Positions 20,536 through 29,400 of a DNA stretch of 64,000 nucleotides are shown piece by piece (the first letter of the stretch is position 1; every line of letters starts with the position of its first letter). Made by a program: the position numbers and the translations under genes. The stretch comes from Bifidobacterium sp. WK012_4_13. GTDB lineage: Bacteria; Actinomycetota; Actinomycetes; Actinomycetales; Bifidobacteriaceae. Under the pieces are notes generated by a model. It saw only the letters and a list, made by a program, of their open reading frames with translations, did not search any database and had not been told where the DNA came from. The stretch lies in contig NZ_CP129683.1 of assembly GCF_041080835.1 (NCBI RefSeq), positions 1,364,001-1,428,000 on the forward strand, read 5' to 3'.

Positions 20536-21474
20536 TCATTTGAACGCTCCCATCGTGATGCCTGAGATGAAGTAACGCTGGAACACAAAGAAGAGCAGCA
20601 CAAGAGGCAGCAGCACCAGCACACTCGCCGCCATGAGCAGCCCATAGTTGACGTTCGTTCCCCCCGTGCTTTGGAAGAACTGCAGACCGATTGCCAAGGT
20701 CTGCACGCTTTCATCGTGCAGATAGATCAACGGACCCATGAAATCGTTCCACGCGCCCACCGCGGAGAAGATTGCGATGGCCGTGAGCGCCGGCCCTGTC
20801 ATCGGGAAGACGATGGACCATGCGAGCTTCCATTCGCTGGCACCGTCGACTCGAGCGGCATCCAGCAGATCTCGTGGAATCTGTGACATGAACTGCCGCA
20901 GCAGGAATATGTTGAATCCGCTTCCAAACAGTGCCGGCACAACAAGTGGAATGAAGGTATTGATCGTGTGAAGCCCCGCCCAGAAATCGAACATGGGAAT
21001 GAGGGTGATGGGCATGGGAATGAACAGGGTGGCAATGACGACGAAGAAGATCTTGTCACGCCATGGCCAATCGATGCACGAGAATCCATACGCAATCACG
21101 AAGTTCGCGACAACGTTGAACAGGGTGCTCAGCGCAGTGATGATGACGGTATTGCGGAAATATGTCAGGAATGGCATCATCTTCGTTGCGTTAAGGAAGT
21201 TCTCCCAGTGCCATTCCCTGGGCCATAGTGTGGGTGGGTATTGCGCCAGCTCTTGCGGAGACTTCACCGCCGAGATGACCATCCAATAGATTGGGAGCAG
21301 GAACAGCAGCAGCACGAGGAACAGGATTATCCTCGCAGCCCATGCGCTGTACCAGGGCGCCCTCGATCCATCCGCCCTCTTGTTGTATTTGCTTGTTTTT
21401 CTTATTCCATCGTTGCCGCTCTTGCCGACTCCCGGCTGCGCGATTTGAGCGACGGGCGAAGCACCATGTGTCAT
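20536..21474 (-). CDS. ABC sugar transporter permease, MalG type
   Basis: CUT1 permease of 312 residues with a 40-residue polar N-terminus and six predicted membrane segments. The EAA loop is DAARVDGASEWKLAWSIVFP and the C-terminus QRYFISGITMGAFK is the usual MalG end. GAAAGGA precedes the ATG. It is 11 bases after the MalF-type gene and is followed by the binding-protein gene. Confidence 0.9.
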   Translation of the reverse strand: MTHGASPVAQIAQPGVGKSGNDGIRKTSKYNKRADGSRAPWYSAWAARIILFLVLLLFLLPIYWMVISAVKSPQELAQYPPTLWPREWHWENFLNATKMMPFLTYFRNTVIITALSTLFNVVANFVIAYGFSCIDWPWRDKIFFVVIATLFIPMPITLIPMFDFWAGLHTINTFIPLVVPALFGSGFNIFLLRQFMSQIPRDLLDAARVDGASEWKLAWSIVFPMTGPALTAIAIFSAVGAWNDFMGPLIYLHDESVQTLAIGLQFFQSTGGTNVNYGLLMAASVLVLLPLVLLFFVFQRYFISGITMGAFK

Positions 21475-21485
21475 GATGAGTCCTT

Positions 21486-22475
21486 TCAGTCAGCCGAAAC
21501 GTCGTAGTTAACGAACTTCTGTGAAATCCAATACACGAAGTAGGCAAGGATGATGCCAAAGACGAAGAGCAGCAGCGCCATAGCCGACGCATAGCCCAAT
21601 TGTGCATACCCGAATGCGTTGTTGTAGAGATACAGCATGTAGAACAATGTGCCATTGTCAGGACCGCCGTTGGTCATGATGAATGACTGCGTGAAGATCT
21701 GCAATGCTCCGGAGATTCCGGTTATGAGGTTGAACAGAATCGTCGGCGTCAGCAGGGGCAGGGTTATCGAGAAGAACTGCCTTATGGGACCGGCGCCATC
21801 AACACGGGCCGATTCATACAGCGTTCCTGGAATGTTGTGCAGACCTGCCAGATATATCAGCGCGGCATTTCCTGCGCCCAGCTGAGCCATGACGACCATA
21901 ACCACTTTTGCAGTCATGGGATCGCCCAGAAGATTCGAGTTAGGAACCCCAAACCAGCCCAGGAATATGTTGAACAGACCCATCGTGGGATTCGTGAACA
22001 CGATGAATATGAACGACAGCGCAAAGGCCGGAACAAGCGAGGGTATGTACAGCGCCGTTCTGTAGAGGGCCACCTCACGGACATTCTTGTTCATTGCGAA
22101 TGCCAGCAGCAAGGCGACGACCAATCCTATCGGAACTGCCATCGCCGCATATATGAGCGTGTTTTCCACTGACTTTGCAGTCAAGGGATCCGTGAATGCG
22201 CTCTTATAATTCTGCAGACCTATGTATTCCGGATTGTTCATGCCGGAATATCGGGTGAAGCTTATGACTGTCGAGTATACGATCGGATAGATCATGAACA
22301 CGCAGAAACCGATGATCCACGGGGAGATGAAAAGCAATCCTATCCTTGTGTTCCTTTTTTCATGTTCGGTCCATCTATGCCGGCGCTTCACTCGTTTCTT
22401 ACCACTGGTGAGTGAAGTCTCGGCCTCGTGGATGTTCTTCGGAGCTAGACCCCCAACCCCAACTAAAGTAGACAC
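21486..22475 (-). CDS. ABC sugar transporter permease, MalF type
   Basis: CUT1 permease of 329 residues. A polar N-terminus (ending RRHRWTEHEKRNTR) precedes six predicted membrane segments beginning with IGLLFISPWIIGFCVFMIYP. The EAA loop reads YESARVDGAGPIRQFFSITLP. Start GTG with AGGAGG 6 bases upstream. It follows the GH38 gene by 43 bases. Confidence 0.9.
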   Translation of the reverse strand: MSTLVGVGGLAPKNIHEAETSLTSGKKRVKRRHRWTEHEKRNTRIGLLFISPWIIGFCVFMIYPIVYSTVISFTRYSGMNNPEYIGLQNYKSAFTDPLTAKSVENTLIYAAMAVPIGLVVALLLAFAMNKNVREVALYRTALYIPSLVPAFALSFIFIVFTNPTMGLFNIFLGWFGVPNSNLLGDPMTAKVVMVVMAQLGAGNAALIYLAGLHNIPGTLYESARVDGAGPIRQFFSITLPLLTPTILFNLITGISGALQIFTQSFIMTNGGPDNGTLFYMLYLYNNAFGYAQLGYASAMALLLFVFGIILAYFVYWISQKFVNYDVSAD

Positions 22476-22518
22476 CTTTGTCCTCCTTCATTTTTCTGAC
22501 ACCGAAACCGTGAGAAGA

Positions 22519-25500
22519 TTATTCGACTTCCTTTCTCAAACGCAAGGTACTGATTTGGAAAGGCTTCATGCTCAGGAATATCTGATGGTCCTCATTCGCG
22601 AGAAGCTTGGGTGAACCATTCGACGAATCCTGCCGAGGCCATGACGAATCGTTGGAAAGCGAAGATTCAAGGGCATCACACCGATCGGCGCCCATGAATG
22701 TTCGATCGAGCTGGATCTGGACTGTGCCACGGCCGCCATGGGACTCATAGAGGCGGACGATGACGTCGCCCGACTCGTCATCCGCGAGTTTGATCGCCTC
22801 TATCACGGCATTGCCATCGACGATAGACGCAAGAGGCGCAACGGTCCGCGCACCATTGAGATGGTGGACTGGCGCGTTGAGTCGGTAGCCGTCCTCGATC
22901 GCATCCTCCACATCGGCACCGACCAGAAGATCGGTCTTCATCATGAAACTTCCCTGATCGGCATGTGGGTCAGGGGCCTCGGGGCCGCGAAGCAGCGATT
23001 CGCCGATGACCGTATACGGTCCCTTGCGTCCCGTGGCGCGGAATATCCCATGCCCATAGGTCTGATCGTTGGCGATGGCGACTCCGAAGTCGCCCTCTTC
23101 GACTCTGACCCAGCGCTGGGCCATCGTCTCGAACCGTGCCTTCTGCCACGAAGTGTTCGTATGTATTGCACGCGTGAGATGCCCGAACTGGATTTCAGAT
23201 TGAGCGAAATCAGTCATCAGATCCAGTGGGAACTCAAGCTTCAGGAGCTTTCGCTTTTCATGCCATTCGATTGCCGTCGTGAAACCCACCTGAGATGCAT
23301 GGGGAGCAAGGCAGATGGTCTGTCTATACGAGCTCTTCCCATGGTGACGTGTAATCGTCGCAACGGCAGCGCCGCTGTCGTCATGGGTCACGCTGACGCT
23401 GTCGCAGGAATCGATGACCTGCTCATGGCGACGGTAGTCATCGTCTATGTTCCACGCATCCCATTGGTTTGGAATGTCTCTGGCGATGACCAGCTTCCCG
23501 AGCGACTCGTTTTCAGGAATTAGCTGGCGTGCCCTTCTCCTGTCGACAAGCGAGTCCACCATGCCGCTCCCGCTCAGATGCAGTTCGAGAATTCCGTTGT
23601 CAATGGTCCACCCATCCCCATCGCAATCACGAATGTCCACCCGATCGAGGCTCTCGCTTCGCGCTTCGCCTATCTCTCCGGCACGGACTCCATCGACCGT
23701 GAAGGCTCCAGGATTGACGGCAAGTGTGAGATCCCCCTCTCCCACAAGTGCCTTCAGACTGGCGTCGATGATGCGTTGGGCACGGTCCATGAGATCCGCA
23801 TACATTCGTGTGGCATCCTCGTACACCCATTCGATCGCAGACCCCGGAAGGATGTCATGGAATTGAAGCAGCAACGCCGTCTGCCACAGATCGTGCAATT
23901 CATCATACGGGTATTGATCCCCCTCTCGGACAGCAGCGGTGGCAGCCCACATCTCAGCTTCGCGCAGCATATGCTCGCTGCGTCTGTTGCCTGCCTTCAT
24001 GTTGTGCTGTGATGTCAGCACTCCACGATGATTCTCCAGATAGAGTTCGCCAACCCATGTGGGAGCGTCGGGATACTCGCCTTCAGCCTGTTCGAAGAAA
24101 GCCTCGGGAGAGGCAAGCCTCACGCGAGGAGATGCCTCCATGTTCTGCTGCCTATGTGCAAGTTCAAGCATGTCGCGGGTTGGACCACCGCCGCCGTCGC
24201 CGAATCCGTAAAGCAGCATCGTTGACCTTGCCGAACCCAGTTCCTTGAAATTCGATTCTCCCCTTGCCAATTCCTCCGGACTGAAAGTGGCACCATACGT
24301 ATCCGCAGGAGGAAAATGAGTGAACACTCTGCTGCCATCGATGCCCTCCCACCAGAAGCTGGAATGAGGGAACACGTTGGTGTCATTCCACGACAGCTTC
24401 TGAGTGAGCATCCACTTCATGCCAACGTGCCGAGCGATTCCTGGCAGTGCCCCGGAATACCCAAAGCTGTCGGGCAGCCAGACTATCGAAGGCTTGACGT
24501 TGAAATACTTCTTGAAGAAGGCAATCCCCTCGCTGAATTGACGGATGTATGCTTCCGAGCCGATCATGTTCGCGTCGGCTTCGACCCATTCACCGCCCAC
24601 GACAACCCAGCGGCCTTCCGCAACGCGTTTCTGAATTCTCTGGAATATATCGGGATGGTCTTCCAGCAGCCACTTATATTGCACGGCACTGGACGCGGCG
24701 AAGGTGAACTGTGGGTCCAGGTCCATCAGATACAGGACGTTGGAGAAGGTGCGCGCAACCTTGCGACGCGTCTCCCGCAGAGGCCAAAGCCATGCGGAAT
24801 CGATATGCGCGTGCCCAACGGCATATACGTTGGTCGCCGATGCCACGGCCGGACTGTCCAGCGCCGGCTTCAAGGCCTTGCGCGCGGCCTGCACGCTGCC
24901 TCGGACATCGTCGGGGTCAAGCGCATCTATCGCCAGACTCAACGCGTGGATGATATCCGCCTTGCGCGTGCTTCTCTCTGGCAGGACATCAGCCCATCCA
25001 CGCAGCACCATGACATCATAGACAAAGCCATCGGCCTCACTGTCTATCGAAAGGAGCTGGGCCTTTCTCAGACGATAGATGGGCTCCTTGCCGGCCGTCT
25101 TTCTCGAGCCAAGAGGCATGGGAGTGGTCCACCCAAAGCTGGCAATGTCCGGATTCGAAGCGGCCTCTACATAGAACTCAACATGGTGCTCAGCCGCGTC
25201 AGAGAGCTCACCCTCCAAGGGGATGTTCAGATTGCGTGGCTCAATGCCCTTGACGACGGTGCCATCCGGGCGATATACGGTTCCCTCTGCCTGGAATCCC
25301 GGCCCGCCGCCTTGGAATCCAAGATCGATGGCCAGCTCAATCCTCTGATTGGCAAGGTCTGCGCGATGCAGCCAGTGCGCCGGTATCGTCCCGGAAATGT
25401 GAAACCAGGTCGTGCCCCATGGGAATGACCAGTTGTCACCAACCGATGTGGGCTCGAACTCGTGTGCGACTGCCTCCTTGAATGTGACGGGCTCTCCAGG

Positions 25501-25614
25501 AGCTTCCCATCTCGAAACGCTCACGGCAGTGCTTTCAGTAATGCGACCGGGAACGACCCAGTCTTTTACCAAATGATCGATACGCTCACAGATTGCATTT
25601 TCTTCTAAGAACAC
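22519..25614 (-). CDS. GH38 alpha-mannosidase
   Basis: Zinc-dependent retaining alpha-mannosidase, 1,031 residues, no signal peptide. An N-terminal beta domain (1-260) is followed by the GH38 barrel. Zinc ligands are seen in GHAHIDSAWLW (about 267-277), the predicted nucleophile Asp382 in WLPDSFGYSG, and a third motif in GFGDGGGGPTRDML. The mid and C-terminal beta-sandwich domains complete the usual length. Start GTG 25614 with AAAGGGG 8 bases upstream. It opens a nine-gene minus-strand operon that runs to GH92 with gaps under 110 bases throughout, so hydrolysis, uptake and binding-protein export are likely co-expressed. A promoter is visible upstream. Confidence 0.92.
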   Translation of the reverse strand: MFLEENAICERIDHLVKDWVVPGRITESTAVSVSRWEAPGEPVTFKEAVAHEFEPTSVGDNWSFPWGTTWFHISGTIPAHWLHRADLANQRIELAIDLGFQGGGPGFQAEGTVYRPDGTVVKGIEPRNLNIPLEGELSDAAEHHVEFYVEAASNPDIASFGWTTPMPLGSRKTAGKEPIYRLRKAQLLSIDSEADGFVYDVMVLRGWADVLPERSTRKADIIHALSLAIDALDPDDVRGSVQAARKALKPALDSPAVASATNVYAVGHAHIDSAWLWPLRETRRKVARTFSNVLYLMDLDPQFTFAASSAVQYKWLLEDHPDIFQRIQKRVAEGRWVVVGGEWVEADANMIGSEAYIRQFSEGIAFFKKYFNVKPSIVWLPDSFGYSGALPGIARHVGMKWMLTQKLSWNDTNVFPHSSFWWEGIDGSRVFTHFPPADTYGATFSPEELARGESNFKELGSARSTMLLYGFGDGGGGPTRDMLELAHRQQNMEASPRVRLASPEAFFEQAEGEYPDAPTWVGELYLENHRGVLTSQHNMKAGNRRSEHMLREAEMWAATAAVREGDQYPYDELHDLWQTALLLQFHDILPGSAIEWVYEDATRMYADLMDRAQRIIDASLKALVGEGDLTLAVNPGAFTVDGVRAGEIGEARSESLDRVDIRDCDGDGWTIDNGILELHLSGSGMVDSLVDRRRARQLIPENESLGKLVIARDIPNQWDAWNIDDDYRRHEQVIDSCDSVSVTHDDSGAAVATITRHHGKSSYRQTICLAPHASQVGFTTAIEWHEKRKLLKLEFPLDLMTDFAQSEIQFGHLTRAIHTNTSWQKARFETMAQRWVRVEEGDFGVAIANDQTYGHGIFRATGRKGPYTVIGESLLRGPEAPDPHADQGSFMMKTDLLVGADVEDAIEDGYRLNAPVHHLNGARTVAPLASIVDGNAVIEAIKLADDESGDVIVRLYESHGGRGTVQIQLDRTFMGADRCDALESSLSNDSSWPRQDSSNGSPKLLANEDHQIFLSMKPFQISTLRLRKEVE

Positions 25615-26190
25615 AGGTCAAACCCCTTTGCTTGACGGTGATTATATATTTATTATATCTTCCGATGACTATATTGCAACTTCTTTCGATTTATTTTTAT
25701 TATATATATTTTATATATTGTTTACTTAGCTTAAATATCCTTACATTCTCGGATTCCTGAGAAATTCCTATGAACCGTCTTCCCCATGCAGGTACATTTC
25801 AGTGATATATTGCATCAGCACCATCAATGATTTCCCTTACTAGAGCGTGTAATAGCTACTGGAAATAATCAATCTAACGAGTATACTTTTTGTATTATCA
25901 GAGTCTTGTGCCGGTACTGTTTCACAGAGGAGTCGCGATGTTCGAAGCTCATTGTTCCAACGGCTCACAGACCTGCCGCCCCATGTCGAAAGCAGTCGGA
26001 CACGGATCTCTCTCCAAAGGCGTCGAGGATGAACATCGTCGGGCGAGAACGGAGGCCCTGTCAATGGGCCACCCTCCCATGCACGCCATCTGAGCGTCGC
26101 CGGAAATGGTGGGATTCATATCGTGCAGTTTGGTTCATTACACTTAAGTCAAATAGATCGTCTTCACAGGCTTTATCCAAGGAGGATAAG
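25615..26190. other. Divergent intergenic region between GH38 operon and regulator 2
   Basis: About 575 bases. Positions 25,640-25,740 are more AT-rich than anything nearby and hold the GH38 promoter. From 25,860 to 26,190 reading frames continue in front of regulator 2, but they lack similarity to its paralogue and look non-coding. Confidence 0.55.
25652..25679 (-). promoter_or_regulatory. Promoter of the GH38-transport-tat-GH92 operon
   Basis: On the minus strand TTGCAA (25679-25674) and TATAAT (25657-25652) are separated by 16 bases, 38 bases before the GTG start. The surroundings are extremely AT-rich. The 10-mer AGATATAATA next to the -10 resembles the AGATATATTA arm in front of the alpha-galactosidase. 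Confidence 0.55.
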
Positions 26191-27321
26191 ATTCTCTACC
26201 ATCAGATTTATGAAAAGATTCGAGCGGACATACAGGGCAATGCGTACGAGATCGGCAGCAAGCTCCCCTCGGTAAAGCAACTCTGCGAAAAATACTCGGT
26301 GAGTGCAATAACCATCCGGCATGCACTCGACATGCTTCGCGACGAGGGCTTCATCACCCGCCAGCCCCGCATAGGAACGACGGTAACCAGCTTGAATCCA
26401 GGCACGGTCGCGAAGCCGACCTCGCCGTCAAATCTTCCTACGATCGCCTTCCTGACCACCGATTTCTCAGATTCATTCGGGACTCTCGTGCTGATGGGGG
26501 CATTGAAACGAGCTCAGAACAGGGCGCACATATTGCTTGGCAGAACTTCGGCAGACGACACTCTCCAAGAGAGCGAGATCGCCTCGGCACTCAGCGCGGA
26601 TGCGGATGGGCTCATCCTGATGCCCTCCAATTCGACATTCATTCCAAAGGCGATTCTTGATCTGATATCCCGCGGTTTCCCGGTCACGATTCTCGACAGG
26701 CTCTTTCAAGGCATTCCTGTCGCGACCATTTCGAGCGACAACGTCCAGGCGGCGAAGGAGGCGACGAATCATCTATTCGATCTCGGACACAAGAATGTCG
26801 CATTCATCGGATCCAAGTCGCACATATCGACGATCACCTCACGGCATAGCGGCTGGGCTATGGCCTATGCAAACAATGACATTGTGCTCGATGACGAGCT
26901 GAGCTTCACAGAGGTTCAATCCACGATCCCCGACTCCACGGCGGAGGAACGGGAAGACGACATCCGTAAGCTCGAAGAATTCATAACCGCCCATGGCTTC
27001 GTCACCGCATGCCTCGTTTCGGAATACAACATCGCGCTTCTGCTTCGAGAGGCCCTGCGAAGGGTCGGCAAATCCATTCCAGAGGATATGTCGGTCATCT
27101 GCTTCGACCACGCAAGCTACGCATTCGATCATGAGCTCTTCAGATTCACGCACGTCGAACAGGAGCAGAAGGCATTGGGCGAGAAGGCGATCGACGTGAC
27201 GCTGCGACAAATTGAGAACGGCCCCAGCAGCGAACAGATCCTATTGCCAACGTCACTGGTGACAGGGAATTCGACGGCAGAACCGCGGAAACGCACAGTG
27301 GCCACCCAGCCATGCGAATGA
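26191..27321 (+). CDS. GntR/LacI hybrid regulator with apparent ATT start (regulator 2)
   Basis: Same layout as regulator 1: winged helix (KLPSVKQLCEKYSVSAITIR, ALDMLRDEGFITRQPRIGT) and a LacI-type effector domain (PTIAFLTTDFSDSFGTLVLM, DGLILMPSNSTFIPKAI); 376 residues from the proposed start. The frame has no ATG, GTG or TTG near the beginning of the conserved region. AAGGAGG (26179-26185) lies 5 bases before ATT at 26191, and the protein then aligns residue for residue with regulator 1 from its GTG start. The next upstream candidates are ATG 26029 with AAAGG 8 bases before it, which would add 54 residues absent from the paralogue, and TTG 25906. It diverges from the GH38 operon, its likely target. 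Confidence 0.8.
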   Translation: MLYHQIYEKIRADIQGNAYEIGSKLPSVKQLCEKYSVSAITIRHALDMLRDEGFITRQPRIGTTVTSLNPGTVAKPTSPSNLPTIAFLTTDFSDSFGTLVLMGALKRAQNRAHILLGRTSADDTLQESEIASALSADADGLILMPSNSTFIPKAILDLISRGFPVTILDRLFQGIPVATISSDNVQAAKEATNHLFDLGHKNVAFIGSKSHISTITSRHSGWAMAYANNDIVLDDELSFTEVQSTIPDSTAEEREDDIRKLEEFITAHGFVTACLVSEYNIALLLREALRRVGKSIPEDMSVICFDHASYAFDHELFRFTHVEQEQKALGEKAIDVTLRQIENGPSSEQILLPTSLVTGNSTAEPRKRTVATQPCE

Positions 27322-27427
27322 CACGGCTCAGATGGCTCCGGGTGCCTATGTCAACGCAGTTCGAAGCCGGACGCGATCGCACGCTGGCCTCCATCGGCCA
27401 TGGCCTGCATGGATTCGTACGGATGAA

Positions 27428-29116
27428 TCAGCGTGACCTGACGATGTCATTGAGCGAATAGCTGAGTTTGACCGAGGCATTGCTCGATACCGTGATCTTG
27501 GATTTCGAATCGGTCGTGTACCGTGCCATCGAGTATGACTTTCCGCTTCCCTGAACGAAGAATTCCACGCTGCTCTGATCCTGGATAATATGGAAAGTCA
27601 AGGTTGCCGGGGATGCGATGCCGCTGTTGGCAGTTATTTTCTTCGTGTATTCATAGACACCGCCGCTGTCTTGGATGCGGGTGGTCGTTCTTGAGACTGA
27701 ATAGTCGCCGGTCGCAGCGGAATATTCAATTGTCTCCGAAGCGTCCTTATGCGTAAGGGACACGGTTATGTCACCGCCGAGCCTGCTCTCACCGCTCACA
27801 GTCGAGAACCGCAGCACTGCATTTTGGCTTGTTGACCGAGTGACGTCAAGCAATTGCCGATGACTCCGAGACCCATAGGCAGTGCCCTTCACGGCACGCG
27901 CATAGAGAGACGATGGTTCGACGAAGGTGTTGTCAAGGGTGTAGTTTCCGGCCTGTCCCCTCAGTTTCAAACGATGGGCGAGGCTCAGCGATCCCAGTCT
28001 GTAAGCCGTGCCATTCTCGTCGGCAATCGTCTTGTCGGAATAGCCCCAGTTTCCCATCCATGCAAGCGAGATCAGTGCAGCATCGCCTTGCTGCATGAAA
28101 TTCGCGCCATAGTAATCCGAACCATCATCCACGCGCTTGGGCTGCTGCTCTGGCACGAAAACATTCTTGCCGTCCAGATGACCGACCATGTAGTACGTCC
28201 CAGTGGTCTGACCATATTGGTATCCATTCGCGCCAAAGAACAGGATCGTCTTTCGCTCTCCGGTCTGAGGATCATACAGGGTCTTGATGTTTGGGCATTC
28301 GATCGTTCCCAGATCCTTGCCGCCCAAAGCCTCGGCATCGAGCATCGTATCGCCGACTTCAGTGAATGCAACGCCATCCTTGCTCGAATAGGTACCGATT
28401 CTGTCACCTTCAGCCAGATACATCATCAAAGTCTTCGATCGGGCATCATACGAGATATACGGATCTCTGAAATTGCTGCTCGCATCGGGAGCCGACATAA
28501 TCGCAGCATCGCGATAAGGCTCGAAGGTCCTGCCGCCATTCTTTGAATATGCAACGAACTGCTTCTGCACACCATCGATGTAGCTGGTGAAATACGCCAC
28601 GAGATCCGTCTTGGACAGATCCCCATAGAATCCGTTCTCATTCGTGATCACCGAACCAGTCGCCATCCAATACCAGACACCATTGAACTTTGGAATCGAA
28701 ACTCCGACATTCGTGTAGTGGACGAAGTCTTTGGTCTTGACGTGATACCAGACGGTTCCATCATCGTCGTGCCGGTAATTGGCATTCTGCAGATACATGA
28801 AGTGATAGTAGCCGTCACTGCCCTTCCAGATGGTCTGGATATCGTTCATGAAACCCTGCGACGCTTGATAATGATAGAACTGGTCAAATTGTGTCTTTGT
28901 CAAACTGTTGCTCTCCCCTGTGGCGTCGACGGAATCGGCAGCATCGACCGCGTTGGCCTGTGAGGAAAAGCTCATTCCCACTCCGGTCGATAGGACGGTG
29001 ACAAGGCAGACCGCGGCTGCCAGCATGCGCCTGGAACAGCGGTGAAGAAACCGCGTCTTCTGCGTGATCCCAATATTTCGCTCCCCATTGTCAAATCTCG
29101 GCTTATGCACTCTCAT
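27428..29116 (-). CDS. Secreted GH32 fructan hydrolase
   Basis: Glycoside hydrolase 32 (invertase/levanase/inulinase type), about 562 residues. A long signal region (basic RFLHRCSRR, hydrophobic AAAVCLVTVLSTGVGMSF, ending near QANA) indicates secretion; no wall anchor is seen. The five-bladed propeller carries the nucleophile Asp92 in GFMNDIQT, the RDP motif in SNFRDPYIS (217-219) and the acid/base Glu273 in TIECPNI. The usual NDPNG is NDIQT here, an uncommon variant. A C-terminal beta-sandwich completes it. I start at ATG 29116 with GGGGGA 7 bases upstream. A perfect LacI-type palindrome lies about 70 bases before the start, so sugar-responsive repression is likely. Confidence 0.88.
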   Translation of the reverse strand: MRVHKPRFDNGERNIGITQKTRFLHRCSRRMLAAAVCLVTVLSTGVGMSFSSQANAVDAADSVDATGESNSLTKTQFDQFYHYQASQGFMNDIQTIWKGSDGYYHFMYLQNANYRHDDDGTVWYHVKTKDFVHYTNVGVSIPKFNGVWYWMATGSVITNENGFYGDLSKTDLVAYFTSYIDGVQKQFVAYSKNGGRTFEPYRDAAIMSAPDASSNFRDPYISYDARSKTLMMYLAEGDRIGTYSSKDGVAFTEVGDTMLDAEALGGKDLGTIECPNIKTLYDPQTGERKTILFFGANGYQYGQTTGTYYMVGHLDGKNVFVPEQQPKRVDDGSDYYGANFMQQGDAALISLAWMGNWGYSDKTIADENGTAYRLGSLSLAHRLKLRGQAGNYTLDNTFVEPSSLYARAVKGTAYGSRSHRQLLDVTRSTSQNAVLRFSTVSGESRLGGDITVSLTHKDASETIEYSAATGDYSVSRTTTRIQDSGGVYEYTKKITANSGIASPATLTFHIIQDQSSVEFFVQGSGKSYSMARYTTDSKSKITVSSNASVKLSYSLNDIVRSR

Positions 29117-29186
29117 ACACATTTCCCCCAGCAATCCCGTAACTGCATTGTTACCGTGACTTCGTCGTACTGGGAAAGAGATTATT

Positions 29187-29204
29187 ACGTCAAACGTTTG
29201 ACGT
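29187..29204. promoter_or_regulatory. LacI-family operator before the GH32 gene
   Basis: ACGTCAAACGTTTGACGT is a perfect 18-base palindrome. Its GTCAAACGTTTGAC core is of the kind bound by sucrose/fructan LacI-family repressors (ScrR/CscR type). No matching regulator is adjacent. Confidence 0.75.
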
Positions 29205-29244
29205 CAAGTCGGAGAGAATCCAATGTAATCGTCCTCAACGACGG

Positions 29245-29282
29245 CATGGCACCCATGCCAACAATGTGGCATGGGTGCCATG
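29245..29282. terminator. Terminator hairpin after the Cna-B surface protein
   Basis: Perfect 16-base arms (29245-29260, 29267-29282) around the 6-base loop ACAATG, located 120 bases past the stop of the surface protein and upstream of the GH32 gene on the same strand. No T-run follows, but the stem is very stable. Confidence 0.7.
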
Positions 29283-29400
29283 CATATATCAGACAGAGCG
29301 CCGACCGTGCTGAAGAACTCCCCGACGCGGCAAGAGGATTGCAATCGTCAGGCAATCCCTCATGCCGTGTCGTTCATCCGCGCGACAGTCTCTTTGACCG

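Noticed and set aside
24316..25428. 370-codon open frame antisense to the GH38 gene
   Set aside because: Antisense to catalytic regions of a clear GH38 enzyme, with no recognised family.
28990..29050. Possible twin-arginine signal in the GH32 enzyme (CSRRMLAAAV)
   Set aside because: The residues after the Arg pair do not fit the F-L-K part of the motif and the core is strongly hydrophobic, as in Sec signals.
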